Assembly: GCA_002409525.1 (NCBI GenBank)
Contig: DHNM01000050.1
Location: forward strand, 1-38,043
Direction: 5' to 3'
DNA from: Eubacterium sp. UBA5416
GTDB lineage: Bacteria; Bacillota; Clostridia; Lachnospirales; Lachnospiraceae
DNA length: 38,043 bases
Part shown: positions 1-7,449 of the stretch, one piece after another
Position numbering within the stretch: the first letter of the stretch is position 1
How the letters are laid out: each line of letters opens with the position of its first letter
Program-made: the position numbers and the translations under genes
The notes under the pieces: generated by a model
What the model saw: only the letters and a program-made list of their open reading frames with translations
Told to the model about the DNA's origin: nothing
The model's database searches: none

Positions 1-301
1 AGTCCGAGCGTGATAAAACCGTCGCAGGCAATGAGGGCGGCTCTGTCAGAACGACAGTCGGGGTGAAACTCCCGTGGAGTCAGTTCGCTGCTGACCGTTT
101 GGTGACTTCCCTGCGTTATTACGCATTAGCATCTTCGGGGTGTCGAGGACAAATTGAGATGCTTTCATCATAAAGCCAAATACAAGGCGGTCATTGGAAC
201 AGAGCTTTGTTTATGCTCTCCCGACCTTAAATACTTCCTTGTGTTTGGCTGCTACATAGGCATAACTACTCTGCCTAAATTCAGATGGGAGGTCAAATAC
301 A
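1..301. other. Element interior without a recognisable gene
   Basis: No gene can be supported here. One plus-strand frame is open from the window edge to a TAA at 171-173, but the peptide resembles nothing I know and has no visible start. The stretch lies inside the mobile element whose integrase is at 994-2160. It probably carries the upstream region of the mazF-like gene, whose ribosome-binding site (GGGAGG) is at its right end. Confidence 0.3.
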
Positions 302-682
302 ATGAAAAGAACAATTAAGCGTGGTGACATCTACTACGCAGAGCTTAACCCTATTATTGGTTCAGAGCAAGGCGGCACACGCCCTGTACTTATCATTTCT
401 AATGATATAGGAAATAAGCACAGTCCTACCGTAATCATTGCTGCTATCACGAGCAAGCAGACCAAACACAAGCAGCCTACACACTTCTATTTATCAGGAG
501 TTGAGGGATTGCCTGCCGATTCTATCGTCCTGTTGGAGCAACTGCGTACCCTTGATAAGAAGCGGCTTGGAGAACAGCTCACACAGCTTGATGATTATTG
601 CATGCAATCTATCAATACGCCCCTGCTTATCAGTATCGGTATTCCAAAATGCCAGATACCCAGTGAAAGGGGGGGCATATGA
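302..682 (+). CDS. mazF: MazF/PemK-family endoribonuclease toxin
   Basis: This 126-residue protein matches the MazF/PemK (CcdB-fold) toxin family, whose members cleave mRNA at short sequence motifs. The N-terminus has the family signature: an RGDIYYAEL segment (residues 7-15), then GSEQGGTRPVLIISND (20-35), which carries the conserved arginine and the beta strands of the active groove. A later DSIVLLEQLRTLDKKRL stretch (73-89) is also typical. The start is supported by GGGAGG about nine bases upstream. No MazE-type antitoxin gene precedes it. Instead its stop codon overlaps the start of an excisionase-like gene (ATGA), followed by an integrase, so it belongs to the mobile element's recombination cassette. 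It may act as an addiction toxin or be tied to element maintenance; that is inference. Confidence 0.88.
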   Translation: MKRTIKRGDIYYAELNPIIGSEQGGTRPVLIISNDIGNKHSPTVIIAAITSKQTKHKQPTHFYLSGVEGLPADSIVLLEQLRTLDKKRLGEQLTQLDDYCMQSINTPLLISIGIPKCQIPSERGGI

Positions 683-900
683 ATTTCAATGATGTTTATA
701 GGGCTATTCTGAAAGAATATCCAGATATTTTGACAGTTGAGGAAATGAGCAAAGCTCTTGGAGTGAGCTGCAAAACAGGTTATCAGTTACTTCGTGAAAA
801 CAAAATAGAACATTTAAAGGTGGGCAGATCATACAGAGTACCGAAAGCCCACCTTCTTTCATATCTGCGATTAGGTATGCAATCTGTTACAAATTCCTGA
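679..900 (+). CDS. Excisionase-like helix-turn-helix DNA-binding protein
   Basis: A 73-residue protein with a MerR/excisionase-type winged helix: ILTVEEMSKALGVSCKTGYQLLRE (about 18-41) followed by KVGRSYRVPKAHLLSYL (about 47-63). This is the standard helix-turn-helix plus wing of the small excisionase family. Such proteins bend DNA at attachment sites and steer the partner integrase towards excision. Its ATG overlaps the stop of the upstream mazF-like gene by four bases, implying translational coupling, and the integrase begins about 90 bases downstream. That order (Xis then Int) supports the assignment. It could alternatively act as the antitoxin or repressor for the MazF-like toxin, since no other antitoxin is present. 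Confidence 0.8.
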   Translation: MNFNDVYRAILKEYPDILTVEEMSKALGVSCKTGYQLLRENKIEHLKVGRSYRVPKAHLLSYLRLGMQSVTNS

Positions 901-993
901 ATTTGCACATTGGACTATTCTGCTGATGATTTATATAATATAGATGGTCAACAGCAGAAGTCCATTGGTGCTACATTAAAGGAGGTTTATATT

Positions 994-2160
994 ATGATAG
1001 CAGGACATCTGCAAGAAAAAAAGGGATTCTTTTATATTGTTTTAAGCTATCCCGATGCCGCAGGCAAAAGAAAAACAAAATGGTTTCCGACAAAGTTATC
1101 CGTCAAGGGGAACAAGAAGAAAGCCGAAGTAATGCTGATGGACGCGAGAAAGACCTTTGTGCCGCCAGAAACGCCACTTGATGAAAGTATTCTTTTCTCA
1201 GACTTCTTGCTTCAATGGTTGGAGGTGGTAAAGCCCACGATTGCGATTACAACTTACTCTTCATACTGCAATATGGTTAAGAGCATCATTGCCCCGCACT
1301 TCAAGGCAACAGGTGTTACACTGAACGGATTAAAACCGACAGACATTCAAGCTTTTTATATGGAACAGCTAAAGAGGGTTAAACCAAACTCGGTTATCCA
1401 TTATCACGCAAATATCCATAAGGCACTCAAGTATGCCGTTAAGATTGAGCTGATAGACACCAATCCCGCTGATAAGGTAGAGCGCCCCAAGAAAAACACC
1501 TTTGTTGGCAGCTTCTATGACAGCAACGAGGTTGAATTGCTGTTTACAGCGGCAAAAGGCTCACAACTTGAAGTTCCCATCTTTCTGGGAGCATTTTACG
1601 GACTTCGCAGGAGCGAGGTGTTGGGATTGCGGTGGAATGCAATTGACTTCAACAGCAACACCATCACCATCAAACACACCGTTACTTCCTGTAACATTGA
1701 TGGTAAGCATATTCAAATTGCACAGGACACCACCAAAACCAAGTCGAGTATGCGAACGCTCCCACTTGTACCTGTATTCAGAGAAAAGCTGCTGGCCCTA
1801 AAGGAGCAACAGGCAGAATATAAGCGACTATGCGGTAAATGCTACGACAAGCGGTATCTGGACTACATCTGTGTAGATGAAATGGGAACGCTCATATCTC
1901 CACACTATCTGACATCGACATTTCCAAAGCTGCTTGAAAAGCACAACCTGAGAAAAATACGCTTTCACGACCTCAGACACAGTTGTGCTTCGCTCTTGCT
2001 TTCCAACGGTGTACCAATGAAGCAGATACAGGAATGGCTTGGTCATAGTGATTTTTCTACCACAGCGAATGTATATGCACATCTGGACTACAATTCCAAG
2101 CTGTCATCTGCTGATGCTATGGTAAACGGTTTAAGCAGTGCTTTGAAAGTTATCATCTAA
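994..2160 (+). CDS. int: Tyrosine recombinase (integrase) of an integrative element
   Basis: A 388-residue phage/ICE-type integrase. The start chosen is the ATG at 994, because AAAGGAGG lies just upstream; an in-frame TTG at 910 has no such signal. Order of parts: an N-terminal arm-binding region with an AP2-like integrase fold (IAGHLQEKKGFFYIVLSY), a SAM-like core-binding domain (about 65-150, LLQWLEVVKPTIAITTYSSY), then the catalytic domain. The catalytic domain shows the first arginine in GLRRSEVLGLRW, the HDLRHSCASLLLSNG box (H-x-x-R) and the LGHSDFSTTANVYAHLD box with the second histidine and nucleophilic tyrosine. It catalyses site-specific integration and excision. The tRNA-Ser gene starts 84 bases past its stop with its 3' end facing the integrase, the usual geometry for integration into a tRNA 3' end. 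Confidence 0.95.
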   Translation: MIAGHLQEKKGFFYIVLSYPDAAGKRKTKWFPTKLSVKGNKKKAEVMLMDARKTFVPPETPLDESILFSDFLLQWLEVVKPTIAITTYSSYCNMVKSIIAPHFKATGVTLNGLKPTDIQAFYMEQLKRVKPNSVIHYHANIHKALKYAVKIELIDTNPADKVERPKKNTFVGSFYDSNEVELLFTAAKGSQLEVPIFLGAFYGLRRSEVLGLRWNAIDFNSNTITIKHTVTSCNIDGKHIQIAQDTTKTKSSMRTLPLVPVFREKLLALKEQQAEYKRLCGKCYDKRYLDYICVDEMGTLISPHYLTSTFPKLLEKHNLRKIRFHDLRHSCASLLLSNGVPMKQIQEWLGHSDFSTTANVYAHLDYNSKLSSADAMVNGLSSALKVII

Positions 2161-2168
2161 AGTAAAAC

Positions 2169-2192
2169 GGCGTATCACAATACGGATACGCC
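2169..2192 (+). terminator. Hairpin after the integrase gene
   Basis: Eight perfectly complementary bases (GGCGTATC and GATACGCC) flank an eight-base loop, nine bases past the integrase stop codon. No long T-run follows, so termination is plausible but not certain. It may also be an arm site for the recombinase, since it lies between the integrase and the probable attachment site. Confidence 0.45.
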
Positions 2193-2244
2193 AGGTACAT
2201 AAAAAGCCCACAAAAGGCTGTAACCTCTTGTGAGCTGAAAACTC

Positions 2245-2275
2245 TGGCGGAGAGAGTGGGATTCGAACCCACGGT
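2245..2275. other. Probable attachment-site junction of the integrated element
   Basis: The 3' part of the tRNA-Ser gene (encoded CCA plus T-arm) directly borders the element carrying mazF, xis and int. Integrases of this type usually recombine within the last part of a tRNA gene, leaving the tRNA whole and a repeat of its 3' end at the far side of the element. The far end is outside the window, so the core cannot be delimited. This is inferred from geometry, not from a visible repeat. Confidence 0.45.
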
Positions 2276-2332
2276 TCCGTGAGGAACACGACTTTTCGAG
2301 AGTCGCACCTTCGACCACTCGGACATCTCTCC
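2245..2332 (-). tRNA. tRNA-Ser (CGA anticodon)
   Basis: The minus strand reads as a complete type II tRNA of 88 nucleotides including an encoded CCA. The acceptor stem GGAGAGA (2326-2332) pairs with the 3' side UCUCUCC, the discriminator is G, and the T-arm has GTGGGTTCGAATCCCAC. The anticodon stem CGACT/AGTCG closes the loop CTCGAAA, giving anticodon CGA, which decodes UCG serine codons. A long variable arm is present, as expected for serine. The 3' end of the tRNA faces the integrase gene, so it is the likely chromosomal attachment site of the element to the left, which would have restored the tRNA 3' end on insertion. Confidence 0.96.
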
Positions 2333-2456
2333 GTGTATTTATCTTCCACACCAGTTCAAAATACAACCTCAGAAAAAGGAGAGAACTGATGGAGAGAACT
2401 AAGGGATATTTACTTTTCAATGATACCCGATAAACCGCTTGAAATCAAGGCTTTTC

Positions 2457-2525
2457 GGTGGAGTGCTTCCAAAGTGGTCGCTCGTTTTCGAGTCAGGCTC
2501 GTTATGACCACTTCGATACCACTCC
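2457..2525 (-). other. tRNA-Ser-like 5' half folded into a long hairpin
   Basis: Read on the minus strand from 2525, the sequence has a serine-tRNA-like acceptor start (GGAGTGG), a D-arm resembling TCGAAGTGGTCATAACGA and an anticodon loop CTCGAAA, but no anticodon 3' stem and no T-arm. Instead the following bases pair back on the first half: GGAGTG with CACTCC (2520-2525 with 2460-2465), AAGTGGTC with GACCACTT, and CTCG with CGAG around an AAAA loop. The result is one long, three-segment hairpin. It lies 125 bases upstream of the intact tRNA-Ser. It could be a relic of an integration event in a second serine tRNA, a tRNA-derived repeat, or a structured RNA. The rest of 2333-2662 shows no gene. 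Confidence 0.5.
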
Positions 2526-2662
2526 GGGTCCATGAATATCATCTGAATACGTCAGACAACGTATTTTATTATAAGGGTATTTGCACTTATAGTCAATATA
2601 AAAAGTGAAATTCTGCAATTCCATTGTGAAAGCCATATTTGCGAATCTTTTATATACACTTA

Positions 2663-2691
2663 TTGTCTCAATAGAATATTTGTGCTATGAT
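2663..2691 (+). promoter_or_regulatory. Sigma-A-type promoter of the YgiT-like gene
   Basis: TTGTCT and TATGAT are separated by exactly 17 bases, and the -10 box is preceded by TG (extended -10). The start codon of the zinc-finger gene is about 90 bases downstream, so the transcript would have a moderately long leader. Confidence 0.65.
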
Positions 2692-2782
2692 AAAAATACA
2701 AGGTCTGATGATTTTCCTCATCCCAGTTATCTATTATACGGGTATAGTTTATGGAGGATTTAAAGACAAGGAGGCAGTGATT

Positions 2783-3010
2783 ATGTGCATATTCTGTAAA
2801 TGTAATACTATGAAAAAAAGTCTTATAACTCATGTAGTAAATTATAAGGGATGTATTGTCGTGATAAAGAATGTTCCCTGTGAAGAATGTGAACAGTGCG
2901 GTGAAAAATATTATTCCGATGATGTAGCGGAACAGCTTGAAAAAATGTTTAACATGGCTAAGCAGATGATGCAGGAAATATCTGTCATGGACTATAATAA
3001 GGTAGCTTAA
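2783..3010 (+). CDS. YgiT-type zinc-finger protein (orphan antitoxin-like)
   Basis: A 75-residue protein with two cysteine pairs (CIFCKC at 2-7 and CEECEQCGEKYY at 33-44), the arrangement of the YgiT/MqsA-type zinc finger. In MqsA this N-terminal domain binds zinc and neutralises the MqsR toxin, and a C-terminal helix-turn-helix binds DNA. Here only the zinc-finger part and a short helical tail (VAEQLEKMFNMAKQMMQEI) exist, with no DNA-binding domain. The ATG at 2783 is chosen because AAGGAGG sits nine bases upstream; a longer reading frame starting at 2687 would begin inside the promoter. No MqsR-like toxin is adjacent: the next gene is sbcD after a strong terminator. Its role is therefore unknown. 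Confidence 0.8.
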   Translation: MCIFCKCNTMKKSLITHVVNYKGCIVVIKNVPCEECEQCGEKYYSDDVAEQLEKMFNMAKQMMQEISVMDYNKVA

Positions 3011-3039
3011 CGAAAAAGTAAGTATTGTGTCAGATATAA

Positions 3040-3083
3040 GGCTCCCCGGGATCTCACTTACCAGTGAGCCGGGGAGCCGGTTT
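3040..3083 (+). terminator. Strong hairpin terminator after the YgiT-like gene
   Basis: GGCTCCCCGG pairs perfectly with CCGGGGAGCC, with an additional inner CTCAC/GTGAG stem, followed by GGTTT. It separates the zinc-finger gene from sbcD. The T-run is short, so efficiency is uncertain. Confidence 0.7.
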
Positions 3084-3130
3084 ACTGCAATGAAGGTTTT
3101 TAAAACATAAAAGAGTAGGAGAGTGAGCAC

Positions 3131-4279
3131 ATGCGATTTTTACATATAGCCGATCTTCATATCGGAAAACGGGTCAATGAATTCAGTATGATTGAGGATC
3201 AGCGTTACATCCTGGGGCAGGTTCTTGATATTGTGGAGAGGGAAAATCCGGATGGAATCTTAATTGCCGGGGATGTCTATGATAAAAGCCAGCCCTCGGC
3301 GGAGGCGGTGGAACTTCTGGATGAGTTCCTGACAAAACTACTATCCTATGGTCATCCGGTTTTTATGATCAGCGGAAATCACGATTCGCCGGAGCGTCTC
3401 GGTTTTGGAAGCCGGATCATGCAGAACAATAAACTTTATATTGCGGGAGTTTTTTATGGACATCTTCAGAAATTCACGCTTACCGATGAACAGGGTCCTG
3501 TGAATATCTATATGCTTCCCTTTGTAAAACCGGCAGCCGTAAGACCTTACTATGAAGATACAATTGAGACCTATGAGCAAGCACTCCGAGCGGTGATAGC
3601 GGGTGCAGATATTAACAGGAGTGAGCGAAATGTTCTGATTGCGCATCAGTTTATAAGTGCCGGAAGCCAGAATCCCGAGCGGTCAGATTCAGAGCTCCTG
3701 TCAATTGGAGGTCTGGACAATATCGATGCCTCTGCCTTTGACGCTTTTGATTACGTGGCACTGGGACATCTGCACGGGCCGCAGAGAATCGGAAGAGATA
3801 CCATCCGTTACGCGGGATCACCGCTTAAGTATTCATTTTCAGAGGCCAGGCATCACAAATCTGTGGTGATGATTGATCTGGGTGAGAAAGACGATGTGCA
3901 GTATCATTTGCTTCCACTGAAACCGCTTCGCGATCTCCGGGAGATTAAAGGGCCGATTGAGGAACTCCTGCGTGTGGGAAGAGAGGATTCCAAAGGATCG
4001 GAAGATTACATTCATGCCACGCTCACCGATGAAAATGAAATCTATGATGCCATTGGTCAGATACGCAAGGTATATCCGAATCTGATGGTGCTCGATTTCG
4101 ACAACAAGAGAAGCCGGTCGATATCCGAAGAACAGGATGCGTATGCCCTGGAGGCGGCGAAAAAGAATACGATGGAACTTTTCTCGGATTTTTATAAACT
4201 GCAGAATCACGTGGATCTGACAAATGAACAGATAGAAGTCATGGAGAATATCTTCGAGGAAGCAGGTGAAGACAGATGA
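3131..4279 (+). CDS. sbcD: Exonuclease SbcCD subunit D (Mre11-like nuclease)
   Basis: A 382-residue metallophosphoesterase, the nuclease subunit of the SbcCD complex. With SbcC it opens hairpins and trims blocked double-strand DNA ends, protecting against palindromes and stalled forks. All phosphodiesterase motifs are visible: ADLHIGK (D8, H10), GDVYD (47-51), GNHDS (82-86) and GHLHGP (212-217), which together bind two Mn/Mg ions. The C-terminal capping region (about 270-382) is the part that contacts SbcC. The length is typical. The start has a GAGTAGGAGAGTG region upstream. The stop overlaps the sbcC start by four bases (ATGA), so the two are translationally coupled. Confidence 0.97.
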   Translation: MRFLHIADLHIGKRVNEFSMIEDQRYILGQVLDIVERENPDGILIAGDVYDKSQPSAEAVELLDEFLTKLLSYGHPVFMISGNHDSPERLGFGSRIMQNNKLYIAGVFYGHLQKFTLTDEQGPVNIYMLPFVKPAAVRPYYEDTIETYEQALRAVIAGADINRSERNVLIAHQFISAGSQNPERSDSELLSIGGLDNIDASAFDAFDYVALGHLHGPQRIGRDTIRYAGSPLKYSFSEARHHKSVVMIDLGEKDDVQYHLLPLKPLRDLREIKGPIEELLRVGREDSKGSEDYIHATLTDENEIYDAIGQIRKVYPNLMVLDFDNKRSRSISEEQDAYALEAAKKNTMELFSDFYKLQNHVDLTNEQIEVMENIFEEAGEDR

Positions 4280-7200
4280 AACCATTACATATCACGATGA
4301 GCGCATTCGGCCCCTATGCGGATCAGACAGAACTGGATCTTACGGCATTCGACGGTCATGGATTATTTCTGATTACCGGGGATACCGGGGCGGGGAAGAC
4401 AACGATCTTCGATGCGATTGCATTTGCACTCTACGGGGAGGCAAGTGGAGATATCCGCACATCGGATACGATGCGGAGTGATTTCGCCAAACCGGATACG
4501 AAAACTTATGTTGAGCTGACCTTTCTGCACAGAAAAAGGTCTTATAAGATCACCCGCAATCCGAGATACCTCCGCCCGAAAAAGAGCGGAGAGGGGATGA
4601 CAACGGAAAGTGCCGACGCCGTGCTGGAAATGCCGGATGGAACTGTCATCACCGGATTTCGCGATGTGACTGCAGAGATCACAGAGATTATGGGAATCAA
4701 CTATAAGCAGTTTAAACAGATCGCTATGCTTGCTCAGGGAGAATTCCTTAAACTTCTTCTCGCGGACAGTAAGGAGCGGGGAGATATCTTCCGACGGGTA
4801 TTCAGTACCCGGCTGTATCAGTCTGCCGGACGTCTCTTAAAAGATAAAGAAAGAGATGCCAGAAGACGCTGTGAAGACGCGGAAAAACAAATTTTGCAGT
4901 GTTTTTCTCTTGTATCCTGCCCGGAGGGTGAGTGGGGCGAGTCCTATCACAGACAACTGGAAGAGGCATCCATCCACGATTCCGATGAACTTTTGGAACG
5001 ATTAAAAGAACTCATCAAAAAGGATAGGAATCTTCAGGATGAGCTGAAAGAAAAACTCAAAAGTTCAGAGGAAAAGCTGTCAAATCAGATTACGGTAATC
5101 GCTGAGGCATCTGCAGTGAATCAGTTGTTTGAGCAGAGGAAGGCGGCAGAGAAAAGACAGGATGAGCTTTGGAACTATATGGACAGGCATGAAAGACAGA
5201 AAAAAGATCTGGATGACGCAAAACATGCATTGTATACGATCTATCCTCTGGAGAGAGAGTCTCTCCGCGAGAAAAAGGATGCGGAGAGACTGGCCGGTGA
5301 GATTGATTCACTGAAAGAGAAAAATTCAGTTCTGTCTGAGAAATTGAACCGGTTGGAAAAAGAATATCAGAAGCAGACAAAAAAAGAACCGGAACGTGAG
5401 ATACTTGCCTCGGCGATCGATCGTCTGACAAAGGCGTTACCGGCATATGATCAGGCAGATCTGCTGAAGGGACAGTTGAAAAGTCTCACAAAGAAGAGAG
5501 CAGATCTCCAGGCTGAGCAGGAGAGACTTCTAAAACAAAAGTTTGAGCATGAAGATCAAAAGAAAGAGATAAATGAAAAACTTGACAAGATGACGAGTCT
5601 AGAAGTACGTCTTGAAAAATGTGAGCAGGAGGCGGAACGGATTCACTCGAGGACTGAAGATCTGGAAGATGTGAAGAGTCATGTGGATAACCTCGAAGAT
5701 ATGAGGCAGTCATGTGGAAAACTTCAGAACGATTTTCAAAAAGCGGAGAGGCGGTTCGAACAGGACAGCCGGATCTATCATGAAAGTGAAAGGGCATTCT
5801 ATCGGGAACAGGCGGGAATCATGGCAGAGAAACTGGAAGACGGAGTCCCCTGCCCGGTCTGTGGGTCTATGGAACACCCGGAAAAAGCTGTGATCGCGGA
5901 CGGTGCTCCGAGCGAAGAAACGCTGCAGAAGCTCAAGAAACAATCCGAAACTTCTCGTGAAAAAATGCAAAGATGCAGCGAGAGGGCCGCGGCAAAGAAA
6001 GCTGAGATTGAACTTGCCGAAGGACAATTGAGGGAAACGGTAGAAAAACTGTTCCCGGAGGCAGACAAAGAGGATGTCCGGGAAGAAAGAAAAGTTGAAC
6101 AGAAAGTATCCTCGAAACTGACTGAATTGCTGGACGCAGAATTACAAAACTGCAGGAAGCTTGCCGGAGAGAACGCACAGAACCTAAAAGACTGCCATGC
6201 TAAAATCAGAGACAAAAAAGCTTGTAAAGAAGAACTTTCCCGCACAGAACGGCAATTACAGGAGAATGAGAATCGAAGAACAGAGGTGGAGGAAGAGAAA
6301 ACACGCATCTCCTCCGAGGTGGATTCCAGAACCGGTGAATTAAAAAATATACAGGCATCTCTCGAATATGAGGACAGGCAGAAGGCGAAAGAACAGAAAG
6401 AAACCTGGACAAAGGAACTCAGAGAAAAGAAAGATGCTTTTAAAAAGGCTGAGGATACGTTCTATGACCTTCGAAATGCTTATAACAGCGGCCGGATGAT
6501 ACTTGGTGATAAAGTGCAGCAACACACTGAGACGGAGCAATCAGGGAAAGAAGCTTTAAAAAACTATCAGGAGAAACTGACTGCGGCTGGGTTTGCGGAT
6601 GAGGCGGCTTATCACTGTGCGCTGAAGACAGAAGATGAGATTCATGAGATTGAAAAAGAAATTCAGAAATTCGAAGATGAGTGGAAATCTGTCCGGCAGG
6701 AATTCAATCGGTTAGAGGCTGAAACAAAGGGAAAAGAACGACGGGATCTGGATAAACTTCAGGAGCAGAAAGTTTTGGCTGAACAGGGGAAAAAGAAGAT
6801 CGACAGTGACCTTCAAATAGTTCTTTCCAGGCTGGGCAATAATGAACAGATCTTAAAGTCACTGGAAAAGGTGATAAAGAACTTCTCGGGTTATACGAAA
6901 AAGTACCTTCTGATTTCGGATCTCTCAAGGACAGCGAACGGGGAGCTGTCCGGAAAGCAGAAGCTGGCATTTGAACAGTATGTTCAGGCCGCTTATTTCC
7001 AGCAGGTTCTGATGGAAGCAGATAAACGTCTGCGGGAGATGACGAATGGCCGCTATGAACTGGTACGCCGTAAAGACGCCATTGATTTCCGCTCACAGAC
7101 AGGTCTGGATATTGATGTGATGGATCACTATACCGGACGTCTCCGTTCTGTAAAGTCATTGTCCGGAGGAGAGTCCTTCAAGGCATCCCTGTCGCTGGCG

Positions 7201-7449
7201 CTGGGACTTTCCGATGTGATTCAGGGGCATGCCGGAGGTGTCGAGATTGATACCTTGTTTATCGATGAAGGATTCGGCGCTCTGGATGACCAGTCTCTGG
7301 AGCAGGCGATCCAGACACTGTCCCGGCTTGCCGACGGAGACCGCCTCGTGGGGATTATCTCACACGTCAGTGAACTGAAAGAGCGGATTGACAGACAGGT
7401 TGTGATTAAAAAGAGCAATCGGGGAAGTTCGGTTAATATTCGCTGCTGA
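4276..7449 (+). CDS. sbcC: Exonuclease SbcCD subunit C (Rad50-like SMC ATPase)
   Basis: A 1057-residue SMC-family ATPase, partner of SbcD. The N-terminal ATPase half has Walker A GDTGAGKTT (35-43) and a Q-loop region LAQGEFLKLLLA. Long charged coiled coils run from about residue 180 to 510 and from about 540 to 860. Between them lies the zinc hook CPVCG (C526 and C529), through which two complexes dimerise. The C-terminal half has the ABC signature LSGGESFKASL (from 962) and Walker B TLFIDEGFGALD (D997, E998). It uses ATP to move along or clamp DNA ends and regulate the SbcD nuclease. Its 3' end overlaps the convergent ATPase gene by 17 bases, and no terminator separates them. Confidence 0.97.
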   Translation: MKPLHITMSAFGPYADQTELDLTAFDGHGLFLITGDTGAGKTTIFDAIAFALYGEASGDIRTSDTMRSDFAKPDTKTYVELTFLHRKRSYKITRNPRYLRPKKSGEGMTTESADAVLEMPDGTVITGFRDVTAEITEIMGINYKQFKQIAMLAQGEFLKLLLADSKERGDIFRRVFSTRLYQSAGRLLKDKERDARRRCEDAEKQILQCFSLVSCPEGEWGESYHRQLEEASIHDSDELLERLKELIKKDRNLQDELKEKLKSSEEKLSNQITVIAEASAVNQLFEQRKAAEKRQDELWNYMDRHERQKKDLDDAKHALYTIYPLERESLREKKDAERLAGEIDSLKEKNSVLSEKLNRLEKEYQKQTKKEPEREILASAIDRLTKALPAYDQADLLKGQLKSLTKKRADLQAEQERLLKQKFEHEDQKKEINEKLDKMTSLEVRLEKCEQEAERIHSRTEDLEDVKSHVDNLEDMRQSCGKLQNDFQKAERRFEQDSRIYHESERAFYREQAGIMAEKLEDGVPCPVCGSMEHPEKAVIADGAPSEETLQKLKKQSETSREKMQRCSERAAAKKAEIELAEGQLRETVEKLFPEADKEDVREERKVEQKVSSKLTELLDAELQNCRKLAGENAQNLKDCHAKIRDKKACKEELSRTERQLQENENRRTEVEEEKTRISSEVDSRTGELKNIQASLEYEDRQKAKEQKETWTKELREKKDAFKKAEDTFYDLRNAYNSGRMILGDKVQQHTETEQSGKEALKNYQEKLTAAGFADEAAYHCALKTEDEIHEIEKEIQKFEDEWKSVRQEFNRLEAETKGKERRDLDKLQEQKVLAEQGKKKIDSDLQIVLSRLGNNEQILKSLEKVIKNFSGYTKKYLLISDLSRTANGELSGKQKLAFEQYVQAAYFQQVLMEADKRLREMTNGRYELVRRKDAIDFRSQTGLDIDVMDHYTGRLRSVKSLSGGESFKASLSLALGLSDVIQGHAGGVEIDTLFIDEGFGALDDQSLEQAIQTLSRLADGDRLVGIISHVSELKERIDRQVVIKKSNRGSSVNIRC

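Noticed and set aside
3..173. Open plus-strand frame running from the window edge to a TAA.
   Set aside because: No start in view and the peptide resembles no family; it is more likely non-coding element DNA.
910..993. Longer integrase start at the TTG at 910.
   Set aside because: No ribosome-binding site there, whereas AAAGGAGG precedes the ATG at 994.
2131..2420. Minus-strand frames overlapping the tRNA-Ser gene.
   Set aside because: They translate a tRNA gene and integrase tail; shadows of the real features.
2420..2608. 62-codon plus-strand frame across the tRNA-like hairpin.
   Set aside because: It runs through the structured tRNA-Ser-like half, has no ribosome-binding site and no recognisable family.
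5090..6540. Several minus-strand frames of 60 to 170 codons inside sbcC.
   Set aside because: They oppose a well-conserved gene with coiled-coil repeats, which produce serine/leucine-rich mirror frames.
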